From Candidatus Lutacidiplasma silvani (lineage in GTDB: Archaea; Thermoplasmatota; Thermoplasmata; Lutacidiplasmatales; UBA184): DNA of 64,000 bases. The notes under the pieces were generated by a model that worked only from the letters and a program-made list of their open reading frames with translations, was not told the origin of the DNA and ran no database searches. The translations under genes and the position numbers were made by a program. Positions 16,512 through 23,801 of this stretch are shown here, in pieces (the first letter of the stretch is position 1; each line of letters begins with the position of its first letter). The stretch lies in assembly GCA_022750295.1 (NCBI GenBank), contig JAKIVZ010000004.1, positions 1 through 64,000 of the forward strand, read 5' to 3'.

Positions 16512-17032
16512 ACGGGCCCCCGCGTTCGGCGATCGTCGACCCCCGCTCGCTCCGCGCCGCGGCCGCGGTCGCCTTCCTCTCCGCGCTCCTCGGGGTGGTG
16601 GGGGGTGTGTCCCTCCCCGTCGCCGTCGGGATCCCGCTCGGTGGGGTGGCGATCGCCCTCGTGGTCCGCTCCCGTCCGGGACCGGTCGCGCCCGAGTACG
16701 GCCTCCTCCCCGCGCTCGCAGGAACCGGGGCGGTGGCAGCGCTCGCCACCCCGTCCCTGCTGGTCGGGGCGCTCGCCGGGGCGGCCGGCCTCGCCCTCCT
16801 CCTCTGGAACGCCGAGTCGCCCCGGGACCTGGTCCGAGGCTCCGACCCGTTCCCCGGATTGCTGGTCCCGGGGCTCTGTCTCGCCGTGGCGCTCCTCGCG
16901 GCGGTCGCGCTCCCGGCCGGCCGGGCCGCGGTCGGGGCCGCGGGGGTCACCCTCGTCGTCGCGTTCGCGATCGTCGTCTGGGCGCTCGGCGAAGCCTGGC
17001 GGGACCCCGAAGTTCCGGCCAAAGCGATATGA
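16508..17032 (+). CDS. Membrane protein, last gene of the DUF58 operon
   Basis: This 174-residue, very hydrophobic protein has about six membrane helices between residues 18 and 165, with little sequence outside the bilayer. The GTG start overlaps the DUF58 stop by four bases. No motif is recognised. The position suggests a membrane subunit of the DUF58/DUF4129/MoxR assembly, but this is only context. An earlier start at 16436 would add residues encoded inside DUF58 and is unlikely. Confidence 0.72.
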   Translation: MNGPPRSAIVDPRSLRAAAAVAFLSALLGVVGGVSLPVAVGIPLGGVAIALVVRSRPGPVAPEYGLLPALAGTGAVAALATPSLLVGALAGAAGLALLLWNAESPRDLVRGSDPFPGLLVPGLCLAVALLAAVALPAGRAAVGAAGVTLVVAFAIVVWALGEAWRDPEVPAKAI

Positions 17033-17043
17033 CGCCGGACGAA

Positions 17044-17122
17044 GTGCTCGAGCCGACGGCAGTCGCCGTCCGAGCACCGACGAAGGGTCCCTCTGGACCG
17101 CACGCGGATGGGTCATCCGCAT
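17044..17122 (+). other. Three tandem RNA hairpins downstream of the DUF58 operon
   Basis: Hairpin 1 (17044-17077) has 7 bp (GTGCTCG/CGAGCAC) stacked on 6 bp (GACGGC/GCCGTC) with an AGTC loop. Hairpin 2 (17086-17099) is GGTCC-CTCT-GGACC. Hairpin 3 (17104-17120) is GCGGATG-GGT-CATCCGC. They begin 12 bases after the stop codon at 17032. No T-run follows. They may form a 3' end, a processing site, or part of a small RNA; a near-consensus C box (17126-17132) and a D box (17176-17179) lie just beyond. Confidence 0.45.
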
Positions 17123-17245
17123 GGGATGATGTGAGGACAACCCCGGTGTCCGACAGCCCCGGCCAGGTCAGGACGCTGAGAGGGCCGGTCGGCCTACCGT
17201 GACGCTCACCCGTTACGGCCGGGGAACAGCCGCGCGCCGACGGGG

Positions 17246-17254
17246 AGTTATAGG
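17246..17254 (+). promoter_or_regulatory. TATA box for the MoxR gene
   Basis: AGTTATAGG is centred 44 bases before GTG 17294, giving a leader of roughly 15-20 bases. It implies that the MoxR gene can be transcribed apart from the DUF58 operon. Confidence 0.55.
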
Positions 17255-17293
17255 CCCCGTGGGCTCGGACCGGAGCCGGGGGAGTCGTCGGGA

Positions 17294-18244
17294 GTGAACG
17301 GCGAGGAGGCCCGCGCCCGGATCGCCGCGGTCGAAGCGGCGGTCCACACGGCCGTCGTCGGCCGGGACGTCGCGGTCCATCTCGTCTCGGTCGGCCTCGT
17401 GGCCGACGGCCACCTCCTGTTCGAGGACCTCCCGGGGCTCGGCAAGACCCTCATCGCGAAATCGTTCGCCCGGTCGCTCGGGCTCGGGTTCGCCCGCATC
17501 CAGTTCACGGCCGACCTCCTCCCCCACGACATCACAGGGGGCGAGGTGTTCGACGCGGAGCACCGGACGTTCGAGTTCCGGCGCGGACCGGTGTTCACCA
17601 ACCTCCTCCTGGCCGACGAGATCAACCGGGCGCCGCCGAAGGTCCAGTCGGCGCTCCTCGAGGCGATGCAGGAGTACCAGGTCACGAGCGAGCGGACGAC
17701 CCACCCGCTCGAGCGGCCGTTCCTCGTCCTCGCCACCCAGAACCCGCTCGAGCTCGAGGGGACGTACCCGCTCCCCGAAGCCCAGGTCGACCGGTTCCTG
17801 ATGCGGCTCGCCGTCGGCTATCCGACGGTCGAGGAGGAGCGGACGATCCTCGCCCGGCGTCGGCAGCGGAAGACCGACGACGTCGAGGTGTCCCCGGTGC
17901 TGAAGGCCGACGAGTTCCGCGAGGTCCAGCGGGCCGCCGAGGACGTCGCCGTCGACCCGGTGGTCGAATCGTACGCGGTCGACCTCGTCGGCGCGACCCG
18001 GGGCGACGCGCGGGCGGAGGTCGGAGCCTCGCCGAGAGGCTCGCTCGCGCTCCTGAAGCTCTCCCGGGCCCGCGCCCTCGTCGAGGGGCGGGACTTCGTC
18101 GTCCCGGACGACGTGAAGGCCCTCGCGGTGCCGGCGCTCGCCCATCGGATCGTCGTCAAGCCCGAACCGTGGATCCGCGGCGTCCGGGGCCCCGCGGTGG
18201 TCGAGTCGGCCCTCGCGCGCGTGCCGGTTCCGAAACTCCGCTGA
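17294..18244 (+). CDS. MoxR family AAA+ ATPase
   Basis: This 316-residue ATPase has Walker A in EDLPGLGKT (residues 44-52), Walker B LLLADE (104-109), and sensor 1 in FLVLATQNPLELEGTYPLPEAQVDRF, the diagnostic MoxR sequence. The lid domain follows from about 210. MoxR proteins are chaperone-like ATPases that activate or mature vWA-domain partners; here the DUF58 protein at 15213 is the natural partner. The gene starts 261 bases after that operon, with its own promoter. The GTG start gives the usual short family N-terminus. Confidence 0.93.
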   Translation: MNGEEARARIAAVEAAVHTAVVGRDVAVHLVSVGLVADGHLLFEDLPGLGKTLIAKSFARSLGLGFARIQFTADLLPHDITGGEVFDAEHRTFEFRRGPVFTNLLLADEINRAPPKVQSALLEAMQEYQVTSERTTHPLERPFLVLATQNPLELEGTYPLPEAQVDRFLMRLAVGYPTVEEERTILARRRQRKTDDVEVSPVLKADEFREVQRAAEDVAVDPVVESYAVDLVGATRGDARAEVGASPRGSLALLKLSRARALVEGRDFVVPDDVKALAVPALAHRIVVKPEPWIRGVRGPAVVESALARVPVPKLR

Positions 18245-18458
18245 CCCCGTGCGAACGCCGTCGCTCTGGCGCGGGGGTTCCGCGCACGGCTCCCGGAGAA
18301 TCGGAGGACCCGGGGGGGTTCGGTCGAGAACGGCGACCGCCCGAAGGTCCGAGATCCCGGTGACCGGGGCCCGGGGTGCGGCCCCGCTCGCCCCGTCTCA
18401 ATTTCGGTGGAGCGGACGGTGAACTCGAGCGCCTCGCTCGATCGTTTCGACGAAAGGA
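18245..18458. other. GC-rich spacer with a short hairpin
   Basis: No gene is recognised. A perfect 6-bp hairpin, CGAGCG-CCT-CGCTCG, lies at 18426-18440, just ahead of the palindrome at 18459. Confidence 0.4.
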
Positions 18459-18478
18459 GGGATTGCCATGGCAATCCC
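18459..18478. promoter_or_regulatory. Perfect 20-bp palindrome centred on an ATG
   Basis: GGGATTGCCATGGCAATCCC is perfectly self-complementary. It overlaps a strong Shine-Dalgarno-like AAAGGAGG (18453-18460) and includes the ATG at 18468. A 6-bp hairpin (GCGCGT-GGA-ACGCGC, 18480-18494) follows directly. As RNA it would hide the start codon; as DNA it could be an operator. Confidence 0.5.
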
Positions 18479-19013
18479 AGCGCGTGGAACGCGCCACGAA
18501 ACCACGATCGTCCGCGGGCCGAAAACGGTCGACCGTGACGTGAGGAAGCGGGTGGCCCACGCGGACAAGTCCCGCGAGGGCGCCGCTACGAGCGCCGGTC
18601 GGGGTGCCCGGAGCGCCGGCACGCGCGTCGCCAGCGCCTCCCGCCCCGGCCGGACCCGCGCGGAGAACCGGGTCCGACCCGGCCACCGGGCGAAGCCCCG
18701 CTCGGCCCAACGACGATCCCTTCCCCCGCCGGCGCCTCGCCTCGCGCGGACCCCCCCGGCGGGCGGGGCCCGCCCTACGACCCTGGCCGACCGGCCCGTG
18801 GGAACGTCGCCGCGTGGCCTCGGGTCCGTCGGCGGGAGCTCGGACGCCGGGACGTCGCCCTCGAGACGGAGGGCCGCAGAAGGAGGAACCGTTTTCCCCA
18901 CGGTCCCCCGTCGCCACGGGCGATGCCCGATGGCCCGCTCCCCCTCGTCGTGGTCGCCGACCCGATTGACGCCGCTGCGGTCGAGCTCCTCCGGTCCGGC
19001 CCGTGCCGGGTGA
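18468..19013 (+). CDS. Possible basic protein, low confidence
   Basis: An open frame of up to 181 codons begins at an ATG with good Shine-Dalgarno spacing. The first 40 residues (MAIPARGTRHETTIVRGPKT onward) have plausible composition and GC-rich third positions. After that the sequence is Arg/Ser/Pro-rich and overlaps the dehydrogenase gene at 18923 in another frame, which real genes here do not do at such length. A shorter product or no product is as likely. There are no domains. Confidence 0.2.
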   Translation: MAIPARGTRHETTIVRGPKTVDRDVRKRVAHADKSREGAATSAGRGARSAGTRVASASRPGRTRAENRVRPGHRAKPRSAQRRSLPPPAPRLARTPPAGGARPTTLADRPVGTSPRGLGSVGGSSDAGTSPSRRRAAEGGTVFPTVPRRHGRCPMARSPSSWSPTRLTPLRSSSSGPARAG

Positions 19014-19885
19014 TCGACGCGACGGCCGGTGCCGAGGCGCTCGACGCGGCGCTCCCCGGTGCCTGGGGACTCATCGTGCGGAGCCGGACCAAGGTCAACG
19101 GCACGCTCCTCGCCAAGGCGCCCCACCTCCAGTTTGTGGCCCGCGCCGGCGTGGGGGTCGACAACGTCGACCTTCCCGCCGTCACGGCGCGCGGAGTCCG
19201 CGTGGCGAACGCGCCCACGGCCGCCACCGTCGCGGTCGCCGAGCTCACGGTCACCTTCCTGTTGCTCTTGGCCCGAGGGCTCTATCCCCGGATCGTCGAC
19301 ACGAAGTCCGGCGGATGGAAACGCGGAGAGAACGGCGGGGAGCTCCGGGGCAAGACGGTCGGCTTCGTTGGCTACGGGCGGATTGCCCGGGAGACCGCCA
19401 GCCGGCTGGCCCCGTTCGGCGTGACGACCGTCGCCCACGACCCGTTCGTGACGAAGACGGCCGACGGTACGCCCCTCCTCCCGCTCGACGACCTCCTGGC
19501 CCGGTGTGATTTCGTCAGTCTCCACGCCGCCCTCACTCCGGAGAATCGGCACCTGATCGATGCGGCCCGGATCGGTCGGATGAAGCGCGGCGCATTCCTG
19601 ATCAACGTGGCCCGGGGCCCCCTCGTGGACGAAGCCGCGCTCCTCGCGGCCCTCGACGCCGGTCACCTCGCCGGTGCCGCGCTCGACGTCTTCGAGGTCG
19701 AGCCGCCCGCCGGATCGAACCTCGTCGGCCACCCGAAGGTCGTGGCCACTCCCCACCTCGGAGCGTCGACCCACGAAGGGCAGGGACTGGCGGGCCGACA
19801 GGTCGTCGAGGAGACGCTGCGCGCCCTGCGGGGCGAGCCGTTACAAGCCCTCGTGAATCCGGACGCCGCACGAGGGAAACCATGA
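18923..19885 (+). CDS. D-isomer-specific 2-hydroxyacid dehydrogenase (SerA-like)
   Basis: This 320-residue NAD-dependent dehydrogenase matches D-3-phosphoglycerate dehydrogenase without regulatory domains. The substrate domain includes VARAGVGVDNVDLPA, the Rossmann motif is GKTVGFVGYGRIA, and the catalytic Arg lies in LINVARGPLVDE, with the Glu and His in the following segments (His in ATPHLGASTHEG). It lacks the ACT domain of long SerA proteins. The next gene, an alanine/serine-type class V aminotransferase, overlaps by four bases, so the pair could convert 3-phosphoglycerate or hydroxypyruvate to (phospho)serine, or run serine/glyoxylate exchange. Which of these holds cannot be read from sequence. 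Confidence 0.85.
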   Translation: MPDGPLPLVVVADPIDAAAVELLRSGPCRVIDATAGAEALDAALPGAWGLIVRSRTKVNGTLLAKAPHLQFVARAGVGVDNVDLPAVTARGVRVANAPTAATVAVAELTVTFLLLLARGLYPRIVDTKSGGWKRGENGGELRGKTVGFVGYGRIARETASRLAPFGVTTVAHDPFVTKTADGTPLLPLDDLLARCDFVSLHAALTPENRHLIDAARIGRMKRGAFLINVARGPLVDEAALLAALDAGHLAGAALDVFEVEPPAGSNLVGHPKVVATPHLGASTHEGQGLAGRQVVEETLRALRGEPLQALVNPDAARGKP

Positions 19886-21018
19886 CGTTCGACCCCGAGA
19901 CCGCGACGTTCCTGATTGCCGGGCCGGTCCGGATCCACCCCCGCGTCTTGCGCGCGATGAGCATGTCGTCGCTGAACCATCGCGGCGACTACTTCCACGA
20001 GGTCGTCCAGGAGATCCGGGACCTCCTCCCCGTCCTGTTCGGGACGAAGGGCCACCAGGTCGTCCTGACGGGGAGCGGGACCGCCGGGCTCGAGGCGGTC
20101 TATTCCGGTCTCATCCAGAAGGGGACCCGAACCCTCGTCCTCACGAACGGCAACTTCGGCGAGCGGTCCGACCAGATCGTCCGGCGGTACGGCGACTCCG
20201 TCACGACCCTGGCCGCTCCCTGGGGCCAGCACCTCCCGCTCGATGCGGCGGTCGCCGAGCTCGAGAAGGGCGACGTCCGCGCCGTGTGCGCGGTCCTCAA
20301 CGAAACCAGCGTCGGGCTCCAGAACGACCTCGGCCGGCTCGCGCCCCACATCCGCAAGTCGGGGGCGTTGTTCCTCGTCGACGGGATCTCGGCGGTCGCC
20401 GGCATCCCGTGCCCGATCGAACCGTGGGGGATCGATGCGCTGGTCGCCGGGAGCCAGAAGGGGCTCGCCGCCCCTGCCGGGCTCGCGATGGTCCACCTCT
20501 CGGAGCGCACCCGAGCCGAGCTCAAGCCGAACTCGTTCTACCTCGACCTGGGAGAGCACCTCAAATCGATCGCCCAGAACGACACGCCATGGACCCCTGC
20601 GGTCCCCCTCTTCCTCGCGCTCCGCGAGGCGCTCGTCCTGCTGAAGGAGGAGACCCTCGAGGGGCGGCTCGCCCGGACGAAGCGGCTCGCGGACGCAACG
20701 CGCGCCGCGTGCGACGCGATCGGGCTCGAGTTGTTCCCGGACCGGAAGTACGCCTCCGACACCGTCACCGCCATCCGCAACCCGGCCGGCCTCGAGGACA
20801 AGGACGTCCGCAAGGCGCTCCTCGACCGGTACAACGTTGCCGTCCAGGGCGGACAAGGGTCCCTGAAGGGGAAGATCTTCCGGATCGGCCACATGGGGAT
20901 CGCCGATTGGCCGGACCTTTTGATCACGTTCGCGGCGCTCGAGCGGATCCTGGCCAAGGCCGGGAAGCTGCCGGTGCCGGGAGCGGCGCTCACCGCGCTC
21001 GGCGAGCGGATGCCCTAG
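19882..21018 (+). CDS. Class V aminotransferase (alanine/serine-glyoxylate type)
   Basis: This 378-residue PLP enzyme of aminotransferase class V has VVLTGSGTAGLEAVYSGLI as the phosphate-binding segment, FLVDGISAVAGIPCPIEPWG with the cofactor-ring Asp, and the Schiff-base Lys193 in AGSQKGLAAPAG. The C-terminal FRIGHMGI matches alanine-glyoxylate and serine-pyruvate aminotransferases. It overlaps the SerA-like dehydrogenase by ATGA, so the two are translated together. In many archaea such an enzyme replaces canonical SerC in serine synthesis. Its stop overlaps the stop of the convergent VOC gene. Confidence 0.88.
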   Translation: MTFDPETATFLIAGPVRIHPRVLRAMSMSSLNHRGDYFHEVVQEIRDLLPVLFGTKGHQVVLTGSGTAGLEAVYSGLIQKGTRTLVLTNGNFGERSDQIVRRYGDSVTTLAAPWGQHLPLDAAVAELEKGDVRAVCAVLNETSVGLQNDLGRLAPHIRKSGALFLVDGISAVAGIPCPIEPWGIDALVAGSQKGLAAPAGLAMVHLSERTRAELKPNSFYLDLGEHLKSIAQNDTPWTPAVPLFLALREALVLLKEETLEGRLARTKRLADATRAACDAIGLELFPDRKYASDTVTAIRNPAGLEDKDVRKALLDRYNVAVQGGQGSLKGKIFRIGHMGIADWPDLLITFAALERILAKAGKLPVPGAALTALGERMP

Positions 21019-21461
21019 GTCGGGCTCGCGTCCGGCGTCGGCAGCCGCGTGAACAGCTCGATCAGGTTCCCGTCCGGGTCCCGCAAGTGGACCGTGCGAA
21101 GGCCCCACATCGGGCGGTCGGTCGGCCCGGCGAGGATCTCGACCCCGAGCCGGACCAGGTGGGCGTGGATCGCGTCGACGCTCGGGACCTCGAAGACGAG
21201 GGAGACCCGGTTGTCCGGCCGCTGGGTCGTCACCGGGGGTCCGAGCTCGGGCTCCATCTCGCTCCGCAGGAACAGTCCCACGAAATGGGTCGCGTTCCCC
21301 ACCTCGCCGTACGGCGGGGTGCCGTCCCCCATCACGGGCGGGAGGCCGAGCACCTTCGTGTAGAACGCCCACGACCTCGTGAAGTCCCGGACGAGAATCC
21401 GCGGATTGTTCAGCTCGATCACAGCGGCGGGAGCCGGACCGACGGTGTCGCCGGCGGACAT
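21015..21461 (-). CDS. VOC (glyoxalase-like) family protein
   Basis: This 148-residue protein has two beta-alpha-beta-beta-beta modules of the vicinal-oxygen-chelate fold. The first is NNPRILVRDFTRSWAFYTKVLG; the second includes VSLVFEVPSVDAIHAHLVRLG and ends HLRDPDGNLIELF, which carries the metal-binding Glu. Members include glyoxalase I, dioxygenases and antibiotic-binding proteins, so the substrate is unknown. The gene is convergent with the aminotransferase and the two stop codons overlap by four bases. Confidence 0.85.
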   Translation of the reverse strand: MSAGDTVGPAPAAVIELNNPRILVRDFTRSWAFYTKVLGLPPVMGDGTPPYGEVGNATHFVGLFLRSEMEPELGPPVTTQRPDNRVSLVFEVPSVDAIHAHLVRLGVEILAGPTDRPMWGLRTVHLRDPDGNLIELFTRLPTPDASPT

Positions 21462-21503
21462 GCCCCTCGCAGGACGGAGAAGGATATGGGGACGACCGGC
21501 GCG

Positions 21504-21944
21504 CTAAATGTCGAGGATCACGCGGGCGCTCGGCGGATTCCGGCGGACGTCGAGGCCGTGGAGGGTGACCGCCTTCACCTCTTTCCGGCGAAGGTGGCGC
21601 TCGGGGTCCCACGGTTCGCCGTACGCGGTCCCGGTCACCGAAGGGGCCGGCCCGAGCCGGACCTGCGCGACGACCCGTCGGGCGACGAATCGTTCGGTGT
21701 CCTCGAGGACGATCAGCTCCGAAAGGAACGCGACCACGAGGCTGTTCGGGTCGGAGCCCGTGGCCCGCACCTCGCGGCGCTCGCGAGGGACGACCCGACG
21801 GAGGTCGGTCATCACCGCGAACATCCCGGTCCCGAGCGCGCCGAACAGGCCGTTCACGGTCGTCGACCGCGCCCAGACCCCCGTATCAGCGGTCGTCGGG
21901 AAGTTTCCCCAACGGGTCCCCGCCGGAAGGGACGGGAGCCGCAC
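21504..21944 (-). CDS. Archease
   Basis: This 146-residue protein matches archease, the small metal-binding activator of the tRNA/RNA ligase RtcB. Recognisable segments are TTADTGVWARSTTVNGLFGALGTGMFAVMTDL, SLVVAFLSELIVLEDTERF (the central helix and strand), and the C-terminus KEVKAVTLHG with ARVILDI. The opening motif is usually D-H-T-A-D; here it reads PTTADTG, so the His is replaced by Thr while the metal-ligand Asp of TAD remains. RtcB itself is not in the window. The gene diverges from the glycosyltransferase with only about 55 bases between start codons. Confidence 0.88.
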   Translation of the reverse strand: MRLPSLPAGTRWGNFPTTADTGVWARSTTVNGLFGALGTGMFAVMTDLRRVVPRERREVRATGSDPNSLVVAFLSELIVLEDTERFVARRVVAQVRLGPAPSVTGTAYGEPWDPERHLRRKEVKAVTLHGLDVRRNPPSARVILDI

Positions 21945-21965
21945 GGTCCGGCGACCGTGTCGAGA

Positions 21966-21974
21966 GGCTTAAGC
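21966..21974 (+). promoter_or_regulatory. TATA-like box for the glycosyltransferase gene
   Basis: GGCTTAAGC lies about 31 bases before ATG 22001. It is palindromic (GCTTAAGC) and could also serve the divergent archease gene. It favours ATG 22001 over GTG 21986. Confidence 0.45.
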
Positions 21975-22000
21975 GAGCCGCGCACGTGAGCGCGCGTCCG

Positions 22001-22750
22001 ATGCGGGCCACCCTGGTCGTGCCGACGCTGAACGAGGCGTCGTCCATCGGGCACGTCCTCGACACGTTCCGGGCGGCGGCCGAGCGGGAGAACCCCCGCC
22101 TGTTCCCCCACGACCCGCTCGACTGGGAGATGCTCGTCGTCGACGGCCCGTCGACCGATGGGACGGCCGAGGTCGCGCGGAAGGCCGGGGCCGAGGTGAT
22201 CCCGGAACTCCGCCCGGGCTACGGTCGGGCTTACCAGACCGGGTTCGCCGCGGCGAAGGGCGAGGTGATCGCGACCGCCGACGGCGACGCGACGTACCCA
22301 GTCGAGGAGATCCCCCGGCTCGTCCGGAAGATCCTCGACGAGAAAGTCGATTTCCTGACCTGCGACCGTCTGAAGCTCCTCGACGCGAAAGCGATGACCC
22401 GGGAGCACCGGGTCGGCAACTGGGCGCTGAACTTCGTGCTGCGGATCGCCTACCACCGGTGGCTGAAGCCGGCGGGCGGGACCCTCGCCGACAGCCAGAG
22501 CGGGATGTGGGTGTTCCGCCGCTCGGTCCTCGACCGGGTCCACGCGACCCAGGACGGGATGGCGTTCAGCGAGGAACTGAAGCTCGAGGTCCTGCTGAAC
22601 GGCCTGCGGTTCCAAGAGGTCCCCATCCACTACGCCGAGCGGTGGGGGGCGCCCAAACTCTCGAGTTGGCAGGACGGCCGGCGCAACCTCGAGTTCCTGA
22701 TCCGCAAGCGGGTCTCGATGGGCCGCGGCCCTCCGGGCCCCCCGCCGTAG
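22001..22750 (+). CDS. Family 2 glycosyltransferase, dolichol-phosphate type
   Basis: This 249-residue GT2 enzyme starts RATLVVPTLNEASSIGHVLD. WEMLVVDGPSTDGTAEVA follows, and the catalytic acidic motif reads ATADGDATYPVEEIPRL (DGD in place of the usual DxD). SQSGMWVFRRSVLD and FSEELKLEVLLNGLRFQEVPIHY are typical of DPM1/DPG synthase-like enzymes that charge a polyprenyl phosphate with mannose or glucose for protein N-glycosylation. It lacks C-terminal membrane helices. GTG 21986 would add five residues (MSARP); the promoter position favours the ATG. Sequon-rich surface proteins in the window would be natural acceptors. Confidence 0.88.
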   Translation: MRATLVVPTLNEASSIGHVLDTFRAAAERENPRLFPHDPLDWEMLVVDGPSTDGTAEVARKAGAEVIPELRPGYGRAYQTGFAAAKGEVIATADGDATYPVEEIPRLVRKILDEKVDFLTCDRLKLLDAKAMTREHRVGNWALNFVLRIAYHRWLKPAGGTLADSQSGMWVFRRSVLDRVHATQDGMAFSEELKLEVLLNGLRFQEVPIHYAERWGAPKLSSWQDGRRNLEFLIRKRVSMGRGPPGPPP

Positions 22751-22780
22751 CGGGCGGGACGTCGGTCGGGTGGACCGACC

Positions 22781-22933
22781 CTACTGGGTCTTGCCCGACC
22801 GCTCGCGCGACTTCGGGCGGAGCCCGTGGTAGCCGCACTTCCGGCACTGGACGGCCTTCGGGGGGTTCCGGGCCGAGCAGTTCATGCAGATCTTCTTGTC
22901 CAACAGCCGGTGGACCGCCTCGGGGAACGGCAT
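22781..22933 (-). CDS. rpl40e: Ribosomal protein L40e
   Basis: This 50-residue zinc-ribbon protein of the archaeal/eukaryotic large ribosomal subunit reads [20 protein letters not shown], then [20 protein letters not shown], then [10 protein letters not shown]. The four zinc ligands are Cys16, Cys19, Cys30 and Cys33. Length and motif match the archaeal L40e family exactly. A TATA box at 22962-22969 lies about 32 bases upstream, so the gene is expressed on its own. It is too short for routine gene calls and could be missed. Confidence 0.96.
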   Translation of the reverse strand: MPFPEAVHRLLDKKICMNCSARNPPKAVQCRKCGYHGLRPKSRERSGKTQ

Positions 22934-22961
22934 ACGGAGCGCCGCGGGACGTTCGGTGCTC

Positions 22962-22969
22962 TATAAAAC
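22962..22969 (-). promoter_or_regulatory. TATA box for L40e
   Basis: The minus strand reads GTTTTATAG across this site, one of the best TATA matches in the window, centred about 33 bases before the ATG at 22933. Confidence 0.75.
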
Positions 22970-22993
22970 GGCCCGGACGAGGGGACGGCGGCC

Positions 22994-23002
22994 GCGTTAA
23001 GG
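22994..23002 (+). promoter_or_regulatory. TATA-like box for the AMMECR1 gene
   Basis: GCGTTAAGG is centred 27 bases before GTG 23025, which supports that start and a leaderless message. Confidence 0.45.
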
Positions 23003-23024
23003 GTCCGCCTCCCCTCCTCCGCCC

Positions 23025-23672
23025 GTGGTCACCCCGGAGGAGGGAACGGCGGCGGTCCGGCTCGCCCGGACCGCGATCGAGGAGGGGCTCGCGCACCCCG
23101 AGCTTCGTGACGCGGCGGGTCCGTTCCGGGCGGCCGCGCTTCCCGCGGTCTTCGCCGAACCGCGGGGCGTCTTCGTCACGATCCGTCGACATCCGTCGAA
23201 CGCGCTGCGAGGGTGCATCGGGTTCCCGAGCCCGGTGTACCCGCTCCGGGTCGCCATTCCCCGGGCGGCGTGGGCGGCGGCGGTGGACGACCCCCGGTTT
23301 CCCCCGGTCGGCGCCGAGGAGCTGGCCCGGGTGACGCTCGAGGTGTCGATCTTGACGGTGCCGGTCCGGATCGACCGGGATCCGAGGAGCGACCTTCCCC
23401 GCGAGGTCGTCATCGGCCGGGATGGCCTCATCGCCGACCGGGCGGGGGCGAGCGGTCTCCTGCTCCCGCAGGTCGCCGTGGAGTTCCACTGGAGCCCCTC
23501 GGAGTTCCTGTCGGAGACCTGCGAGAAGGGGGGGCTTCCTCCGGACGCCTGGCAGAGGCCCGGCACGACGGTGCGACGGTTCTCGGCCGAATTGTTCGAG
23601 GAGGTCGAGCCGGGAGGACGCGTCCAGCCGGTCCGTCTCACGGGCCCGGGCGACGGTTCGCCCGACGCTTGA
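23025..23672 (+). CDS. AMMECR1-domain protein
   Basis: This 215-residue protein matches the AMMECR1 family, shared by archaea and eukaryotes. The signature LRGCIGFP lies at about residues 62-69, preceded by RGVFVTIRRHPSNA and followed by AVDDPRFPPVGAEEL, the strand VTLEVSILTVP, and the late motif WSPSEFLSETCEKGGLPPDAW. The invariant Cys of LRGCIG suggests a catalytic site, but no reaction has been established for the family. The GTG start gives the expected N-terminal helix. The last 25 residues are poorly conserved. Confidence 0.92.
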   Translation: MVTPEEGTAAVRLARTAIEEGLAHPELRDAAGPFRAAALPAVFAEPRGVFVTIRRHPSNALRGCIGFPSPVYPLRVAIPRAAWAAAVDDPRFPPVGAEELARVTLEVSILTVPVRIDRDPRSDLPREVVIGRDGLIADRAGASGLLLPQVAVEFHWSPSEFLSETCEKGGLPPDAWQRPGTTVRRFSAELFEEVEPGGRVQPVRLTGPGDGSPDA

Positions 23673-23801
23673 TTCTGGCGACCCCCTTGGGCCGCCCGTC
23701 CCTCCCGATCGGATCGGTGCGGCGCACCACGGCCGCACGCCGTGCGACTTCCGAAAATCGCGAGATTCAAATGGGGGAACTCGGCAGGTACTTCCAAGTC
23801 C

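Noticed and set aside
12908..17140. A 1410-codon open frame on the minus strand
   Set aside because: It lies antisense to the GNAT, DUF4129 and DUF58 genes and exists because the GC-rich codons on the other strand rarely produce stops. Its translation is low-complexity Arg/Gly/Pro sequence.
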